Shown piece by piece: positions 35,359-47,371 of a stretch of DNA of 64,000 nucleotides. Where the stretch lies: the NCBI GenBank assembly GCA_029747015.1, contig JAKOGI010000005.1, positions 1,844,191-1,908,190 of the forward strand, given 5' to 3'. The translations under genes and the position numbers were made by a program. The first letter of the stretch is position 1. Each line of letters begins with the position of its first letter. Under the pieces are notes generated by a model. The model searched no databases. It worked only from the letters and a program-made list of their open reading frames with translations, and was not told the origin of the DNA. The DNA is from Carnegiea gigantea (Eukaryota > Streptophyta > Magnoliopsida > Caryophyllales > Cactaceae).

Positions 35359-38300
35359 CTTACTCACATTTTTTAATTTTTTTTCTTTTTTTCTTTATGC
35401 TTTTTACTATTGATTTTTTTTAATTTTTTGTTTCTTTTTTTTCTTTGTGCTTTTCTTTATGTTCATTTATTCGACTCAAACTTTGTCCAAATTTAATTAT
35501 TTTGTTATAATTTTCTATTGTGCGGTTAAAAGGTACATGCCTTTGTAAAAAGGACAAAAATCAAACAAATGAAGATATACAAACATAATTACTGTAATGC
35601 TCATTTGTAAGACTTAAAAATGCTTATTGGAAACTAAATAGATGCTCATTAATTAAAATAGTAAACAACAATACTATGTTGCCTTGAAAGTAATTAATGT
35701 AAAATAGAGAAACAGCAATATTAAAATGCCAATAAAATATTTTATAGGTCCAAACAAAAAATCATATAAGAAGTCCTTTCTCCTACAAAATTAGGCCCCA
35801 CCCTTATCTCAATAATTGCGCTCTAACATCATTATATAAAGTATTATGAGATACATAAAAATCAAAAATGCTTACTTGCCTGTCATATAAATACTCATTT
35901 ATGCACCTTATAAACATCAATTATCAAAATGCACGTTATCACAATGCTAGACATCATATAAGAAGCCCTTTTTTTCTCAAAATTAGGCCGTCCGCATCAA
36001 AAATTTTGATATAATAATATTCTTAGACAAAGTAGTATGAAATACATAAAAATACCAAAATACTCGTTTATACTCTATATAAAAATCCATTTATGATCTA
36101 TATAAATATTAATTTGCACACCAAATAAATGCTCATTTAAATCGACTGATACGTATAATTTATATCACTCTATAAATCCGAGACGATGATATAATTTTTT
36201 AATTACCCACAAAAGACAAGTTTTGTTGTTTCTAATACTTTTTGCCACGTAACCTACTCGACCTAATTTACATAGGGCCCAATTGGGATGAATACACTTT
36301 TGGTCACTAATTGCGACATTGACTAGCTATTTAAAAACTGTACGTTACCCTTGATTTTCATCTATCAATCAATTGACACGTGTTTAAGATCATTACAAGT
36401 GGTCGACATCCAAACGATCACAAGTCACTGCCAAGAGATCACTCCAGATGGTGCCACGTGGAATTTAAAAAATGAAAACTTAATTAAAAGTTAAAAGTCT
36501 ATATAAAGAAAAAGTATAAAATTTGTCTGCCATGTAGACAAAAGTTGTCAGCATAATCTACTTCTCTTTCGGTGTTAAAAGAACACATGATGTGGCTTAA
36601 CATTTTACTTAAAAAATATTACTACTAGCTAATGATAATCCTATTATCAAAGCTTGGACCTTAATTATTATAAAGACATAATTATAATTAATTTAATGGC
36701 ATATTAATTAATTCTAAAGTGTCCAAAAGTGATGGATAAAAATTGCCCGATAAAGTGAGTTTTTCTGTACTTTTTCGTTTTTATGAAAATTATTGTTATG
36801 AAAATCATACATTTCACCATATTAAGGGACAACTAATATCGGATTATATTAAGCTTAAACTTTTTCTGATGGTAAGGAATTGTACTTGCCCTACTAATCA
36901 TCTTATTTGTCTGAATTAAATAATGACATCAATATATTATTGACTAAAATCTTTAAGCTTCAGATCAAAGATGTATAATTATATAAGTGATCCCACATAT
37001 GTACAAAATTATTTTTATCTCATGAAAAGAAGAGAGAGACAATTAAACTAAACGCATAAGATACTGTGAACTTAATTTTTTTTTTTTTTAAAGTAGAACT
37101 TCACCAACATAGATGTTAAAATAAAATATAATAAGAAATTTTTGTCATTTGTGCATATGCGGTAGCTTTTCCAAAGATAAAAATGTGTGACTCCAATTAA
37201 AAAAGATTGGTATTCTCGATCCGCTTTAATATGGCAAATGTCACTTTGCTAATATTTAGTGGCGTAAATAATAATGTGGTAGGACCCATCGTCCTTCGAT
37301 TGGTTGAAAAAACGGCTAAAGAAAGATATATATTCTTTGGGATCGAAAGATATGTACAACTTTTGTAGGGAGTAATTTTTTTTTTTTGTTGGCAAATTAA
37401 GATTAATAAAAGGATAAAGTTAGTTGAAGTAGATTAAAATTAATTAAAGTGGATTGAAATTGGTATATTTTTTAAAGTTGATTAAAATAGTAAGAATGAA
37501 ATTTAGAAGGAGGTAGGTTAAAATTGATTGAAGTGGATTAATTAAAGTTATTAAAGTATATTAAAATGGGTTGAAATAGATTGAAGTTGATAAATTAAAA
37601 AAGGTTAACGAAAAGAACAAGCCCTTATTTCAGTACTTAGAGTGTTAGTTTGCTGCTACACAACGTCCTTATAGCATACACACAATTTTATTGCGATGTA
37701 TAGCTCATTGCAATATCTTATTGTTTATTTACATCACTTTGTATGCTTTTCGCAGTCACTTATATTATATGCTCCTTAATTATGATTCCTTATCGCTTCG
37801 TGTAATGACTATTTACTACTCCTTTGTCGCTTATTACAATACACTCGTCGCTTGTAAAAACACACCATTTCTATTAATACCATGTTAAATATTGTAGTGA
37901 AAATTAAAATATCATAACAATGTACAGATGTCTCCACAAATACGAAACAAGTGCATCATTAATTACAAGTCTGAATCTTTGCTTTGTATGGTGCATGTTA
38001 AAATAAATATTTTGAATATACATGTGTATGTTGTTGAAATAATAGACGAATGGGCATTATAGACAAAATTGATATTGTAATTTAGAAAAGACAATTCAAA
38101 TTTATTGAAAAATATAAGTAGATAGCAACTTTATGCATAATCATTGGAACTCAATAATTTAAAAAAAAGCTATGATTGTAAAAGATACAATATAAGTATG
38201 ATAGAGATAGTGAACAGTCTAGTGAAGCTAAAAACTATAATAAATAACATGAGAATAAGTTAATTTATAGCGCCAATGATGATGAGTAAATTTTCTAAAC

Positions 38301-39558
38301 AAATATATGAACATAGATGATATTGGCATTCACAATTTGTATTTTCCAAAACAAAAACAAAAAAGTACCCTTGATATATGTCTTATCTATTTATGTTTTT
38401 GTTGCTGTCATCACCATCATCATTATTATCACTATTACTATGACTACACCATCATCATTATTATTACTATTACTATGGCTACGACTACTACTACTACTAC
38501 TAATGTTGTTGCTGCTGTTGTTGCTAATACTGTTACTTCTACTATTGTTGCTGCTACTATTGCTGCGACTATTAATATTGCTAATTGCCACTACTACTCT
38601 TTCTGCTGCTATTTTTGTAGTTGTTGTCGATCGTCCTAAAAACTTATCAAATAATTTTATAGGCATTTCATTTTTAAAATCATTTGTTAAAAGTGCAAAG
38701 AAATAGTTTTATTTATATTAACTTGAGGAAAATTATTTGGGGGATGATCTTTTATAAAATTTAGCAGGGTGAAAAAAATAAAAGAGGAGAGTATACCCAA
38801 CTTTTTAAATTATAAATTGTAGGCTATCTATTTTCTCTTTTTCCTTTGTTGATAAGAAAAATGAAACCTTAGGCAATCTAAACAAAAAGAATATATTTGC
38901 ATGAACCTATCATAGAAAATACATCAAAAACGCACTAATATATAATATGATTGATTATTTCTGATTTTATCACTGAAATTTCCTATATTTATCAAAACTT
39001 ATGTCATACTCCTAAGAGTATATACACCCATAAGCTACGTCAGTGCTACGAATTAAAAGTTGTCTATATGAAAAATATATGCTGGACAAATATACATACG
39101 TAACAAGTGGGAGTACACACTCTTAAGTGTATGATATACATTACCTATATTTATAGTGTTATTTTATTATCTAATCACATTATATTAATATAACTATGTA
39201 AGATTGATGTCTATTTCACTAGCATAGGAGTATTTAAAATGATTGATCTAAAACGAGGAATAAAATCTACGTAAGTGCCGCGGTTTTGACAAAGAAGTTA
39301 AAGCCACTGTCACCAATTAAAAAAAACATAAAGTTAAAGTTAGTGGGCCGTCATTACTAGGATGGGATTAAAGGCCCAACATCAGCTACCACAAGCCCAA
39401 CCCTCATGGTCAGTATTATTTGGGCCAGAAATCACCAGGCCCAAATAATGTGCTTTTTAGCATGCTTTTTTAGAATGGGATTGTGGGAGTACTGAATTGA
39501 TTAGCATGTTTGGGTGGGCCATAAGCTTTAGTGCTTAACAGTTAACACCCACTTTAAT
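35359..39558. other. Intergenic, AT-rich
   Basis: No supported gene. Two diverged copies of a ~115-base unit lie at about 35760-35880 and 35950-36060; both start ATCATATAAGAAG, contain AAAATTAGGCC and end ATACATAAAAAT. A degenerate trinucleotide block is at 38430-38630. The short frame at 37691-37888 is low complexity with no domain. Confidence 0.5.
38400..38635. repeat. Degenerate ACT/ATT/GCT trinucleotide block
   Basis: Mixed runs of CAT, ATT, ACT and TGC triplets. They open frames on both strands (poly-Leu, poly-Thr, poly-Ser/Asn), which are artefacts of the repeat, not genes. Confidence 0.85.
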
Positions 39559-40165
39559 TGTTGGGAATATCACACATGAGTAAAGAAGTCCCACATCGGG
39601 AGTTTGAAAAGAAGGGTCATGGTATATAAGTTAAGTGCGCTACTCCTCCTATTACCAATTGGTTTTAGGATGGAATCTCACTTGAACTTGTTGTCACCAA
39701 CCTTGGTTGAAGTGGGCTCCTTCCTTGGATCTCCCCAACAAGTGGTATCAGAGCCGATGGTGCGTTCGGTTAGGCGACAAAGGTGTGGCATGGTGGACCC
39801 TATGGATGAGCTTGGTGAAGTGACACGTAGGTGTTGATCGAGCGGTAATACGTGTGCTGCAGCGTGGCTCGATGGCGTGGATAAGCTCTTCATGATGGGT
39901 TGAAACCTTGTTAAAAGCTTCCGCTCAAGGGGGAGCTTGTGCGTTGATGTGGTGTGAAAGAGACTCATGTGTGAGGGGGAGATTGTTGGGAATATCACAC
40001 ATGAGTAAAGAAGTCCCACATCAGGAGTTTGAAAAGAAGGGTCATGGTATATAAGTTAAGTGCGCTACTCCTCCTATTACCAATTGGTTTTAGGATGGAA
40101 TCTCACTTGAACTTGTTGTCACCAACCTTGGTTGAAGTGGGCTCCTTCCTTGGATCTCCCCAACA
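39559..40165 (+). mobile_element. TRIM retrotransposon, nearly identical LTRs
   Basis: LTRs of 182 bp lie at 39559-39740 and 39984-40165, start TGTTGGGAATATC, end CTCCCCAACA, and differ at a single base (CATCGGGAG versus CATCAGGAG). The primer site TGGTATCAGAGCC is at 39743-39755 and the purine tract GTGAGGGGGAGAT precedes the right LTR. The 5-bp target duplication is TTAAT (39554-39558 and 40166-40170). The interior is 243 bp with no coding domain. The near-identity of the LTRs indicates a recent insertion, necessarily using another element's enzymes. A TATATAAG box lies in each LTR. Confidence 0.95.
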
Positions 40166-41740
40166 TTAATAATTTCAGAGACCAAATTGTTGTTTTTTCC
40201 CCCCCTTCATGTTCTCTTGATGATTACTTATTCAAGGCTTTCACGAAAGGTGTTGCAGAACTTTTCACACTTCACGAAAAAAGCATGAGTTGTGGTCACA
40301 CAATTTGATAGAGAGATGATGGTCAGAGGGTGTAGTCTTCACTCGTAAGAGATTGCATAAGAGTGTTATTAAGTCGATAGTTTTGGACTTTGTTTTTTTA
40401 CTTTGGACTCGATCTGCTGATTTGATTACGACGGCTCTTCTAGTGATACTTCAGACTCATTATTTAATTAATTACCATTTAGCTAACTTATAATGCTATT
40501 AATTGGAAAATTTAGCTTTCTATAACAAAAAATACATTTATTTAGGTAATTTATCTGTCACTTATTTTTGACAGATATCGAAGAAAATAATTAGCTATGA
40601 CAAATCCATTCTTGAGGTTTATGAGAAAGAAACGCATGCACGCCCAAAAGTTAGATACATAATCTGAAAAAGATACACCACAGAATTAGCAAATTTACGA
40701 AAAATATCCAAGAAATTAATTAACCACAAGCAATTGAAACATGCTCAATCACGTTACCTATAAAAAAAAAAAAAGAAAATTCAATAGAAATAAATTCGAT
40801 GATATATAATTCCACTTTTAAAAAGCATATATGTGTGTGCTTCAACTTATTACTAAGAACACGCATCATCATTGTGGCATCAGCCTGCACTTGAAATAGT
40901 GAGAGTTGAAATTGTTCATTTATATTGCGCTCATTGATTGTCTTTCTTTTAGGCATGCAATATGGTTTAAAAACTTCTGATGGTTCCCCCACTTTTAGTT
41001 AACTACTTGAGCCCCCTTTCCACGGCTAGCTAGTAGCTATAGCCCCATCCTAAGCTTCTTCCGGAGCCAATTTTTCTTTCTTTTTTTAAATTTATAAATA
41101 TGCTAAGCAGATCATTCTATTAGATCCCTGTTCAAGGCAGCTGAATGGAACTACAACAGGCTGGTGGGAGGGGATATAACCAACATCAGGGACCAACACT
41201 CATCTGGTTTCCAGAGTCAATCTATGTACTATAGATGCGCCTTCTAATTAGAAACTGTAATATAGGAAATAATATTTCAAAATGGAATCTTATCTTCAGT
41301 TTATCATAAGTCAGCTTTTTAAAAAAATACGCTTTTTAGTAGATGACCATTTCGATCTACATATAGTTGAATTTAATCTTTATTGTAAATGTTGTATGGT
41401 TACTAATGAATGAAATCGATCGCATTCCTATTCAAAAAAAGACCCTTCATTCATAAGCAATTTAGAAAGAGAGAGATTTGGGCATGAAAAGTGAAAAGAG
41501 GAAAAATACCGGACTATTTTAAGGCAACATTGTTAAGGCGTGTTCATATCAAGCTTTTTGACTTATGGAAGCTGACATATAGTCTGCTTGGCCAACCCCA
41601 TTTGTTAGGAAAAAAGAAAAAGAAGTTTTCTCCCAGTAAGAATTGAATGTGTATATAAATGCTGGACTTTGCTTTCAAAGGACTCAAAAATCGAGTCCTC
41701 ATAATGGGGTCACCCTTTTAGTTGAACAAAAAGGCAAGCA
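40166..41740. other. Intergenic, upstream of the peptide gene
   Basis: No supported gene. The last ~200 bases should contain the promoter and 5' UTR of the gene at 41779; GTATATAAATG at 41650-41660 is a plausible TATA box. Confidence 0.45.
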
Positions 41741-41745
41741 CACAG

Positions 41746-41746
<1 letters not shown>

Positions 41747-41778
<32 letters not shown>
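41747..41778. repeat. (GA)n tract in 5' leader of the peptide gene
   Basis: An uninterrupted GA run (about 15 units) directly abuts the ATG at 41779. GA tracts in plant leaders can bind GAGA-type (BBR/BPC) factors; a role here is inference. Confidence 0.85.
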
Positions 41779-41784
<6 letters not shown>

Positions 41785-42488
41785 TTGGGGAGGTGCCTCG
41801 TTCTACTGCTGTTGATAGTTGTTGGGTTTTCCAGCATGAACTGCTTGAATGCTGTGCCTTCAACCAGTAATTTCTCTTTTCCTCCAATTCATTTTTGCAT
41901 CATCACTCTGTGTGTTAGATATTCATGTGTTTGTGCTTTTAATTGATTTCCCATAATAAACTTAAACATATGCATGTATGGTTGCAGGAATCAGAGGTCT
42001 AATGCATGAAAATCCTGCGAGTTTTCAACCATCCATCAACCATCCTCACCTGGTACTTCAAGTTACATACCCTCTTTTTTCCTTTTTTTCCTTTTTTTTT
42101 TTAAATGATGGTTGTTAACGTCTGAAAAAACAGTTAATTTGACTATTGTAAATAAGTACACCCCATCGTAGTACTTTATAAGAGGCACACTAAGCTGTAC
42201 GTTCTCCTTCGCATGCTCATCTTACTGAACTCCTAGGCTTTAGCTTGTTTTTGAAGATTATAAATGCATGTACGTACATATATATATGTTATGTGCATAT
42301 ATAGTTTATCTTAGCTTATATATATATGTGTGACGTTATATTAACAGGGGACTAATAATGAAGAAAAATATGAAGAGAAAGAGATAGAAGGAAGGATGGA
42401 AGTGGAGCTGGAAGATTATCCAGGATCAGGAGCAAACAATCGCCATACTCCTAGGCCTCAATTTGAAAGAGGCTGTGTTGATTGCTAA
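41779..42488 (+). CDS. Small secreted peptide precursor, 3 exons, 97 aa
   Basis: Exons are 41779-41866, 41988-42052 and 42348-42488, joined at GT-AG sites with the frame preserved to TAA. Residues 1-25 form a signal peptide: a basic start, a leucine-rich core VLLLLIVVGF and a small-residue end near LNA. A Gln/His/Asn-containing spacer and an acidic EEKYEEKEIEG segment follow. Near the C-terminus is EDYPGSGANNRHTPRPQF (73-90), then GCVDC with Cys 94 and 97. An acidic residue before Tyr75 is the usual tyrosine-sulfation context. DY plus later N, H and P recalls sulfated peptide hormones (PSY and relatives), but this is resemblance only. Position beside plastid MDH suggests the counterpart of Arabidopsis At3g47510. 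Confidence 0.75.
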
Positions 42489-42801
42489 TTCCTCCCATAT
42501 AGCCAAAGGCCAAGAGGATCAGAGGACAATTATCAGATCGATCACATATCTAGTGGCAATAGTCTGTAGCAATCATAATTATTTTGTGACTTAATCACCA
42601 ATTACTTACTATAGTCTATATTGCCATCATATAATTATAAGCTTGTAGCTGGTAATCCTAGTGCTTCATGCATCATTATGAGGTTAATTGTATCATGTGA
42701 GACTGTACGCGTACAATACAATATATATCTTTGTTGTAAGACTAAATTTTAAGCTGTATATATGGTGTGGTTTTTATATTTAATGAAATGGCAAATCACC
42801 T
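42489..42801. other. 3' flank of the peptide gene
   Basis: Presumed 3' UTR and spacer; nothing else seen. The right end is the insertion site of the deleted copia element. Confidence 0.5.
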
Positions 42802-45217
42802 TGTTGGGTTTTGTGGTCCAAATTTCGTCCTCCACGGAACCCCAGATGGTTTGGCCATGGACCGTGGCCAAATGCGACTCGGTGCAGATTTCTAGAGGGC
42901 ACCACGGACCGTCCATGGTGTCTACGGTGATATACGTTGCCAGCGGTTCTTCGTTCTGACCTATTGATCGCTTTATAAGGGGTTCTGCCTTAGGCTCAAA
43001 GACACAACCAAGAACACAAGCTATTAGTCTACTATTTTTATTTTGTAAAAGGACGTTCTGAATGAATTTGTAATCACCTTATTGATATATTTCTTGGGCG
43101 ATTGCTTGAGATCAATCTTTGTACTCTACCATCTTCACAATGGATTTTTTGCTCATCGCCGCTCATGGTTTTTCTCCTTTTGGATTTTCTGCGTAAAGCT
43201 TGGTGTTGTTAGTTTCTATTTTCTTTATCTTACTTTATTATCGTATTTTGTGATTCTTGTTGCTTGCATTCAAATTCAAAACTGATCCTAAGAAGTGGTA
43301 TCAGAGCATGGTTATAGGATGACAACAGTCACAAAATTCGATATTCCCAAATTCGATGGGAAGATGAGTTTCAATATCTGAAAGGTATAGATGATGATTG
43401 TTTTCACCCACAATGGCTTGAAGAAGACTCTTGGTGGTAAAACTAAGAAATCTGCGACCATGATAGACGAACAGTGGGATGAGCTTGATGAAAAGACTCG
43501 TTCGACGATTCAGTTGTGCTTGACAACCCATATTCTCTGTGAAGTTTTGGATAAGACTTCGACGGTAGAGCTCTGGCTTCGATTAGAAGCATTATATATG
43601 ACCAAGAGCCTAGCAAACAAGATTCATTTAAAGGAACGTCTATACACATGTTCCATGACAGAAGGTACTCTTATCCAAAACTACCTAAACGAGTTCAACT
43701 CTATTATTTTTATTTGGAAAGTCTGGATGTGAAAATCGAGGAAGAGGATAAAGCGATATTGTTGGTTGTCTCCTTAATCCCCCCCATATAAGCACTTCAA
43801 AGAAATTTTGTTATATAACAACAATGAAACTTTATCTTTTAAGGATGTTAAAACTAACTTATTGTCCAAAGAAAAGTTTGATCTTGAAGCAAGTTGAAGG
43901 TCTGTCAGTAAGAGGGAGAACATCTGAAAAGGAGGCAACAAGTAGGAGAAACTCTAGATCAAAGTCAAAGGATGTAAATCCAGCAAATTCTGCCAATACT
44001 ACAGAAAGTTAGGACATGTAGTTCTGAGTGTTTTAAGTTGAAAAACAAGAGGGAGAAAGAAGAAGATAATTCACATTCCCACCCTCATGAACCTGCTAAA
44101 GCTACCTTTATTGAATCTGATTCTGATGGTGACGTTTTATTTGCTGCACTACTGAAAAGGGGAGCATTTCTGATTAGATTCTTGATTTTGGGTGTACCAA
44201 TTATATGTGTCCTCATAAGGGCTGATTTTCAACATGTGAACAACAGTTGACTCAACTGTTATTCACGTGGGAAACAATATCCAATGTAATGTCGTTGGAA
44301 TCAATACTATTAAAATCAAAACCCATGATGGTGTTATTAGGACTTTATCGAATGTTCATCACGTTCCTGAATTGAAGCGTAAATTCATTTCTTTAGGCAC
44401 TCTTAAATCCAAAAGGTGCAAATATTCAGTTGAATGTGGAGTTATGAAGGTTTCTAAGGGTACTCGGATTTTGTTAAAGGGTTTGAGATAATGAAGCTTC
44501 TATGTCCTGCGAGGATCTACTATGACATATTATATGCGGGAGAAAAGTCCATGCAAGTCACTTCCCAGTGTTAGGTTCAAGTATCCCTTGCAATCAACTT
44601 GCATTCGGCTCGCTTAGTACCTTTCGGGGTCCGCCGTGCAGGGCTCTACCCTTTGTGGTTTCTTGGCAGTGTTCTTTGCTCGTGCTGATGAATTTGGTCT
44701 AAGGTGGAGATTATTGGGTTTAGTGGCCTAAATTTCATCCTCCACGGAGTCCCAGATGGTTTGGCCATGGACTGTGGCCAAATGCGACTCGGACCCGATT
44801 TTCAGAGGGCACCACAGACTGTCCATGGTCCTGACCATGGTCTGTGGTGTTTTCGGCGATATACACTGCTAACGGTTTCTCGTTCTGACCTACCGGTCGC
44901 TTTATAAGGGGTCCTTCCTTAGGCTCAAAAACACAACCGAGAACACAAGCTATTAGTCTACTATTCTTGTTTTATGAGAGAATGTTCTGAGTAAATTTGT
45001 AATCACCTTATTGATCTCTTCCTTGGGCGATTGCTTTGAGATTAATCTTTGTATTCTCCCATCTCTATAGTAGATTTTTTGCTCATTGCCGCCTGTGCGT
45101 TTTCGTGTTTTGAGTTTTCCACGTAAATCTTGGTGGTGTCTGTTTTCTTTATCTTGCTTTATTATCATATTTGTGATTCCTTGTTGCTTTTACCCAAATC
45201 CGTAACCGATTCTAACA
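42802..45217 (+). mobile_element. Internally deleted copia-type retrotransposon
   Basis: LTRs lie at 42802-43293 and 44712-45217. They are alike throughout, but the right copy starts TATTGGG instead of TGTTGGG and has a short extra CCTGACCATGGTC-like segment. A perfect 5-bp duplication CACCT flanks it (42797-42801 and 45218-45222). The primer site TGGTATCAGAGC is at 43296-43307 and the purine tract GGTGGAGAT precedes the right LTR. The interior is only 1.4 kb and holds gag and protease remnants, with no integrase, RT or RNase H. It is therefore a deletion derivative dependent on other elements. Confidence 0.93.
43319..44500 (+). pseudogene. gag and protease remnant of the deleted copia element
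   Basis: Starting at the ATG at 43319 the text reads as gag: VTKFDIPKFDGKMSF, then, after a stop, a MIVFTHNGLKKTL frame with the helical UBN2-type region through SLANKIHLKERLYT. A basic, Ser-rich part follows, then decayed knuckle sequence. Around 44185 a LDSGCTNYMCPH-like phrase marks the protease active site, then GVIRTLSNVHHVPELKRKFISLG, typical of sequence downstream of copia protease. Several stops and frameshifts occur. Confidence 0.78.
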
Positions 45218-47371
45218 CACCTTATTATTTGCTGTGATTGAATAGATGAAGATTATTTTGAGATTCCAAGAACCAAAGATGTTACCAATTGATAAATTTA
45301 GCAACCATTCGTTGCAATTTTTGTGCTTGTTAAGAGTCACATTGTACATGTTTAAATAGTGGACATATTCACAATTTGCGTATGAGGATCTCTGTATTTG
45401 AATTTTTTTAAAGTTATAGGCACTAGGTAGTAATTTTTGTGGGTCTTCACTTGAACAATTGATAGATTTTGAGAATTTTTATATAAAATTTTAATAATAA
45501 AATTTTCAGATAGTGGTTACCCAGATTAAACCATTGTTCCAAATCCCCACCACATGTGTTTAAGTAGCACCTTAACGAGACTTGCAATACACTCACACGC
45601 GCGGGTGCGCACACACATATAAGTTGTTTTGTAATTCTCGACGGTACGTGCAAATGTAATCTGCATACCATAACAGAATATTAATGTTTGGAACATACTA
45701 TTGGGTCCAATATATTTTAACTTGTTAGGCTTTATCGAAACCGCTTTTTTCACAAGTTTTAGCTTGAGTTTAGCTATTTATTTTTCTTTCTACTAGCAGA
45801 GGATCTAAGGGGTTGCATTGTCTGATAGTCATTGCTCTTTGCGTGTTGTACTCTGTAGGTTCTACCAAACTAATGATCGAAAAAAAAAAAGACAATCTTC
45901 AAGCCTTCAAGCATGGGAAAGAATGTTAGATTTAAAAAAAGAAAAAGAGGAGACAATTAAATTAGGGAACAGAAGTAAAAGATCTGAAAGCGTATCTTGC
46001 ATAGTTGACATAGTTTAAGGTGTGAGTGGGAACTGAAGCAGTGGAAATTGAGTAGTAACCCACTTTCTCTTTCCACCATGCACTACATGGCACTTTAGAT
46101 TGGTTGAGATCACAAAACACAGAGAGTTGAGAGTTGTGAGTTGTGAATTAAAAGAAGACTTTTAATTTAATCAGTGGATTCAACTTTGTGGGTTCAACTT
46201 TTGCCAGCAAATGTGTAGGAAAATGACATAATATATTTATTCATATGCAGTTGAAAGTTGCCAGTGTAATTAAGTGAACCATCACTGCTGTTTCTCCCTA
46301 GATTTTATAAAATTTTTGGTGCTTTTTTGAGTTGAAAATCGACCAATGCTTTTTTATTAATGAAATATATTTACCATTAAATAATTAAACCAATTGGCAA
46401 AGGCACCGACAGAAGCGTCTAGAATGAATGATTAGTATAATTACGTCTCTTTCTTGGAACTTTTCCTTGTGATGATTATGATTATGAATGAACCTCAATT
46501 TCTGAATGCATATGCTAGTTTTACACTCAACAACTTTGATCATTACTTTAAACCCAATTGTTTTAGCAGCGCACTCGGATGTATTCATATGCCTACGCAA
46601 CATTTACACTTTTAAAGATGACAGCATGTTACATATGTATGTGCAAAATTCTTGTAATCATCCCTGTAATTAAACTTTCGAATGGAGGACATGAAGCTTT
46701 TGTGAAATGAATAGGTATAGGCATCGATCGATGGGATTTAATTTGGGTTTAAATGATCATGTATTCTTAAACCCAAATGCTCGAGATTTTGTAAGCTACT
46801 ACTGCACTCTCATTGAATCAACAATGATCTATATTAGAAAAAAATTTAAAAAGAATTTATATAGGATTATCTCATCTTATCTATTTCCATGATGAAACTT
46901 GAAAAAGCAACTTAAACCATCATGGTTTAATGTTACTTGTCTGCGTAGCCAGGGAGCACTAAAGCTCTATAATTCATAATTAATTGTAACTATTAAAAAT
47001 TAATTTTATAGATATCATCCTAAATATTAATATTAAGGTATGAAAAAAACCTAATCTCCTTTAAGCTTGATTCATTGCTGCTACTCCCTATAACGCTTCA
47101 AACTAGTCTAAAAAATAACCTATCCGTGCATATATTGTGCTTATTGAAACACACTTTTGGTGCACGCAAACTTCCACGGTATCCCTCATCTTATAATTCA
47201 GTTGAGTGACTTATGTGAACAAAAGTTTACTTGCCTGATTCAAAATAAAGAGCATAACTTAGAAAATGGCCAAGGCCACCTAATATACTTATGACCACAC
47301 CAAATATTACATCATACATAAATTATATAAACTTTGGACTTCCTCCACGACTTGGAAAAAGAGAAGAAGAT
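45218..47371. other. Intergenic, no supported gene
   Basis: AT-rich with scattered short frames lacking domains. The right end is the 3' side of the first GDSL gene. Confidence 0.5.

Noticed and set aside
38307..38706. Leu- and Thr-rich proteins at the trinucleotide block
   Set aside because: Translation of simple repeats in every frame.
39604..39837. 77-codon frame with a start inside the TRIM LTR
   Set aside because: Runs through LTR, primer site and interior; no domain, and the TRIM structure explains the sequence.
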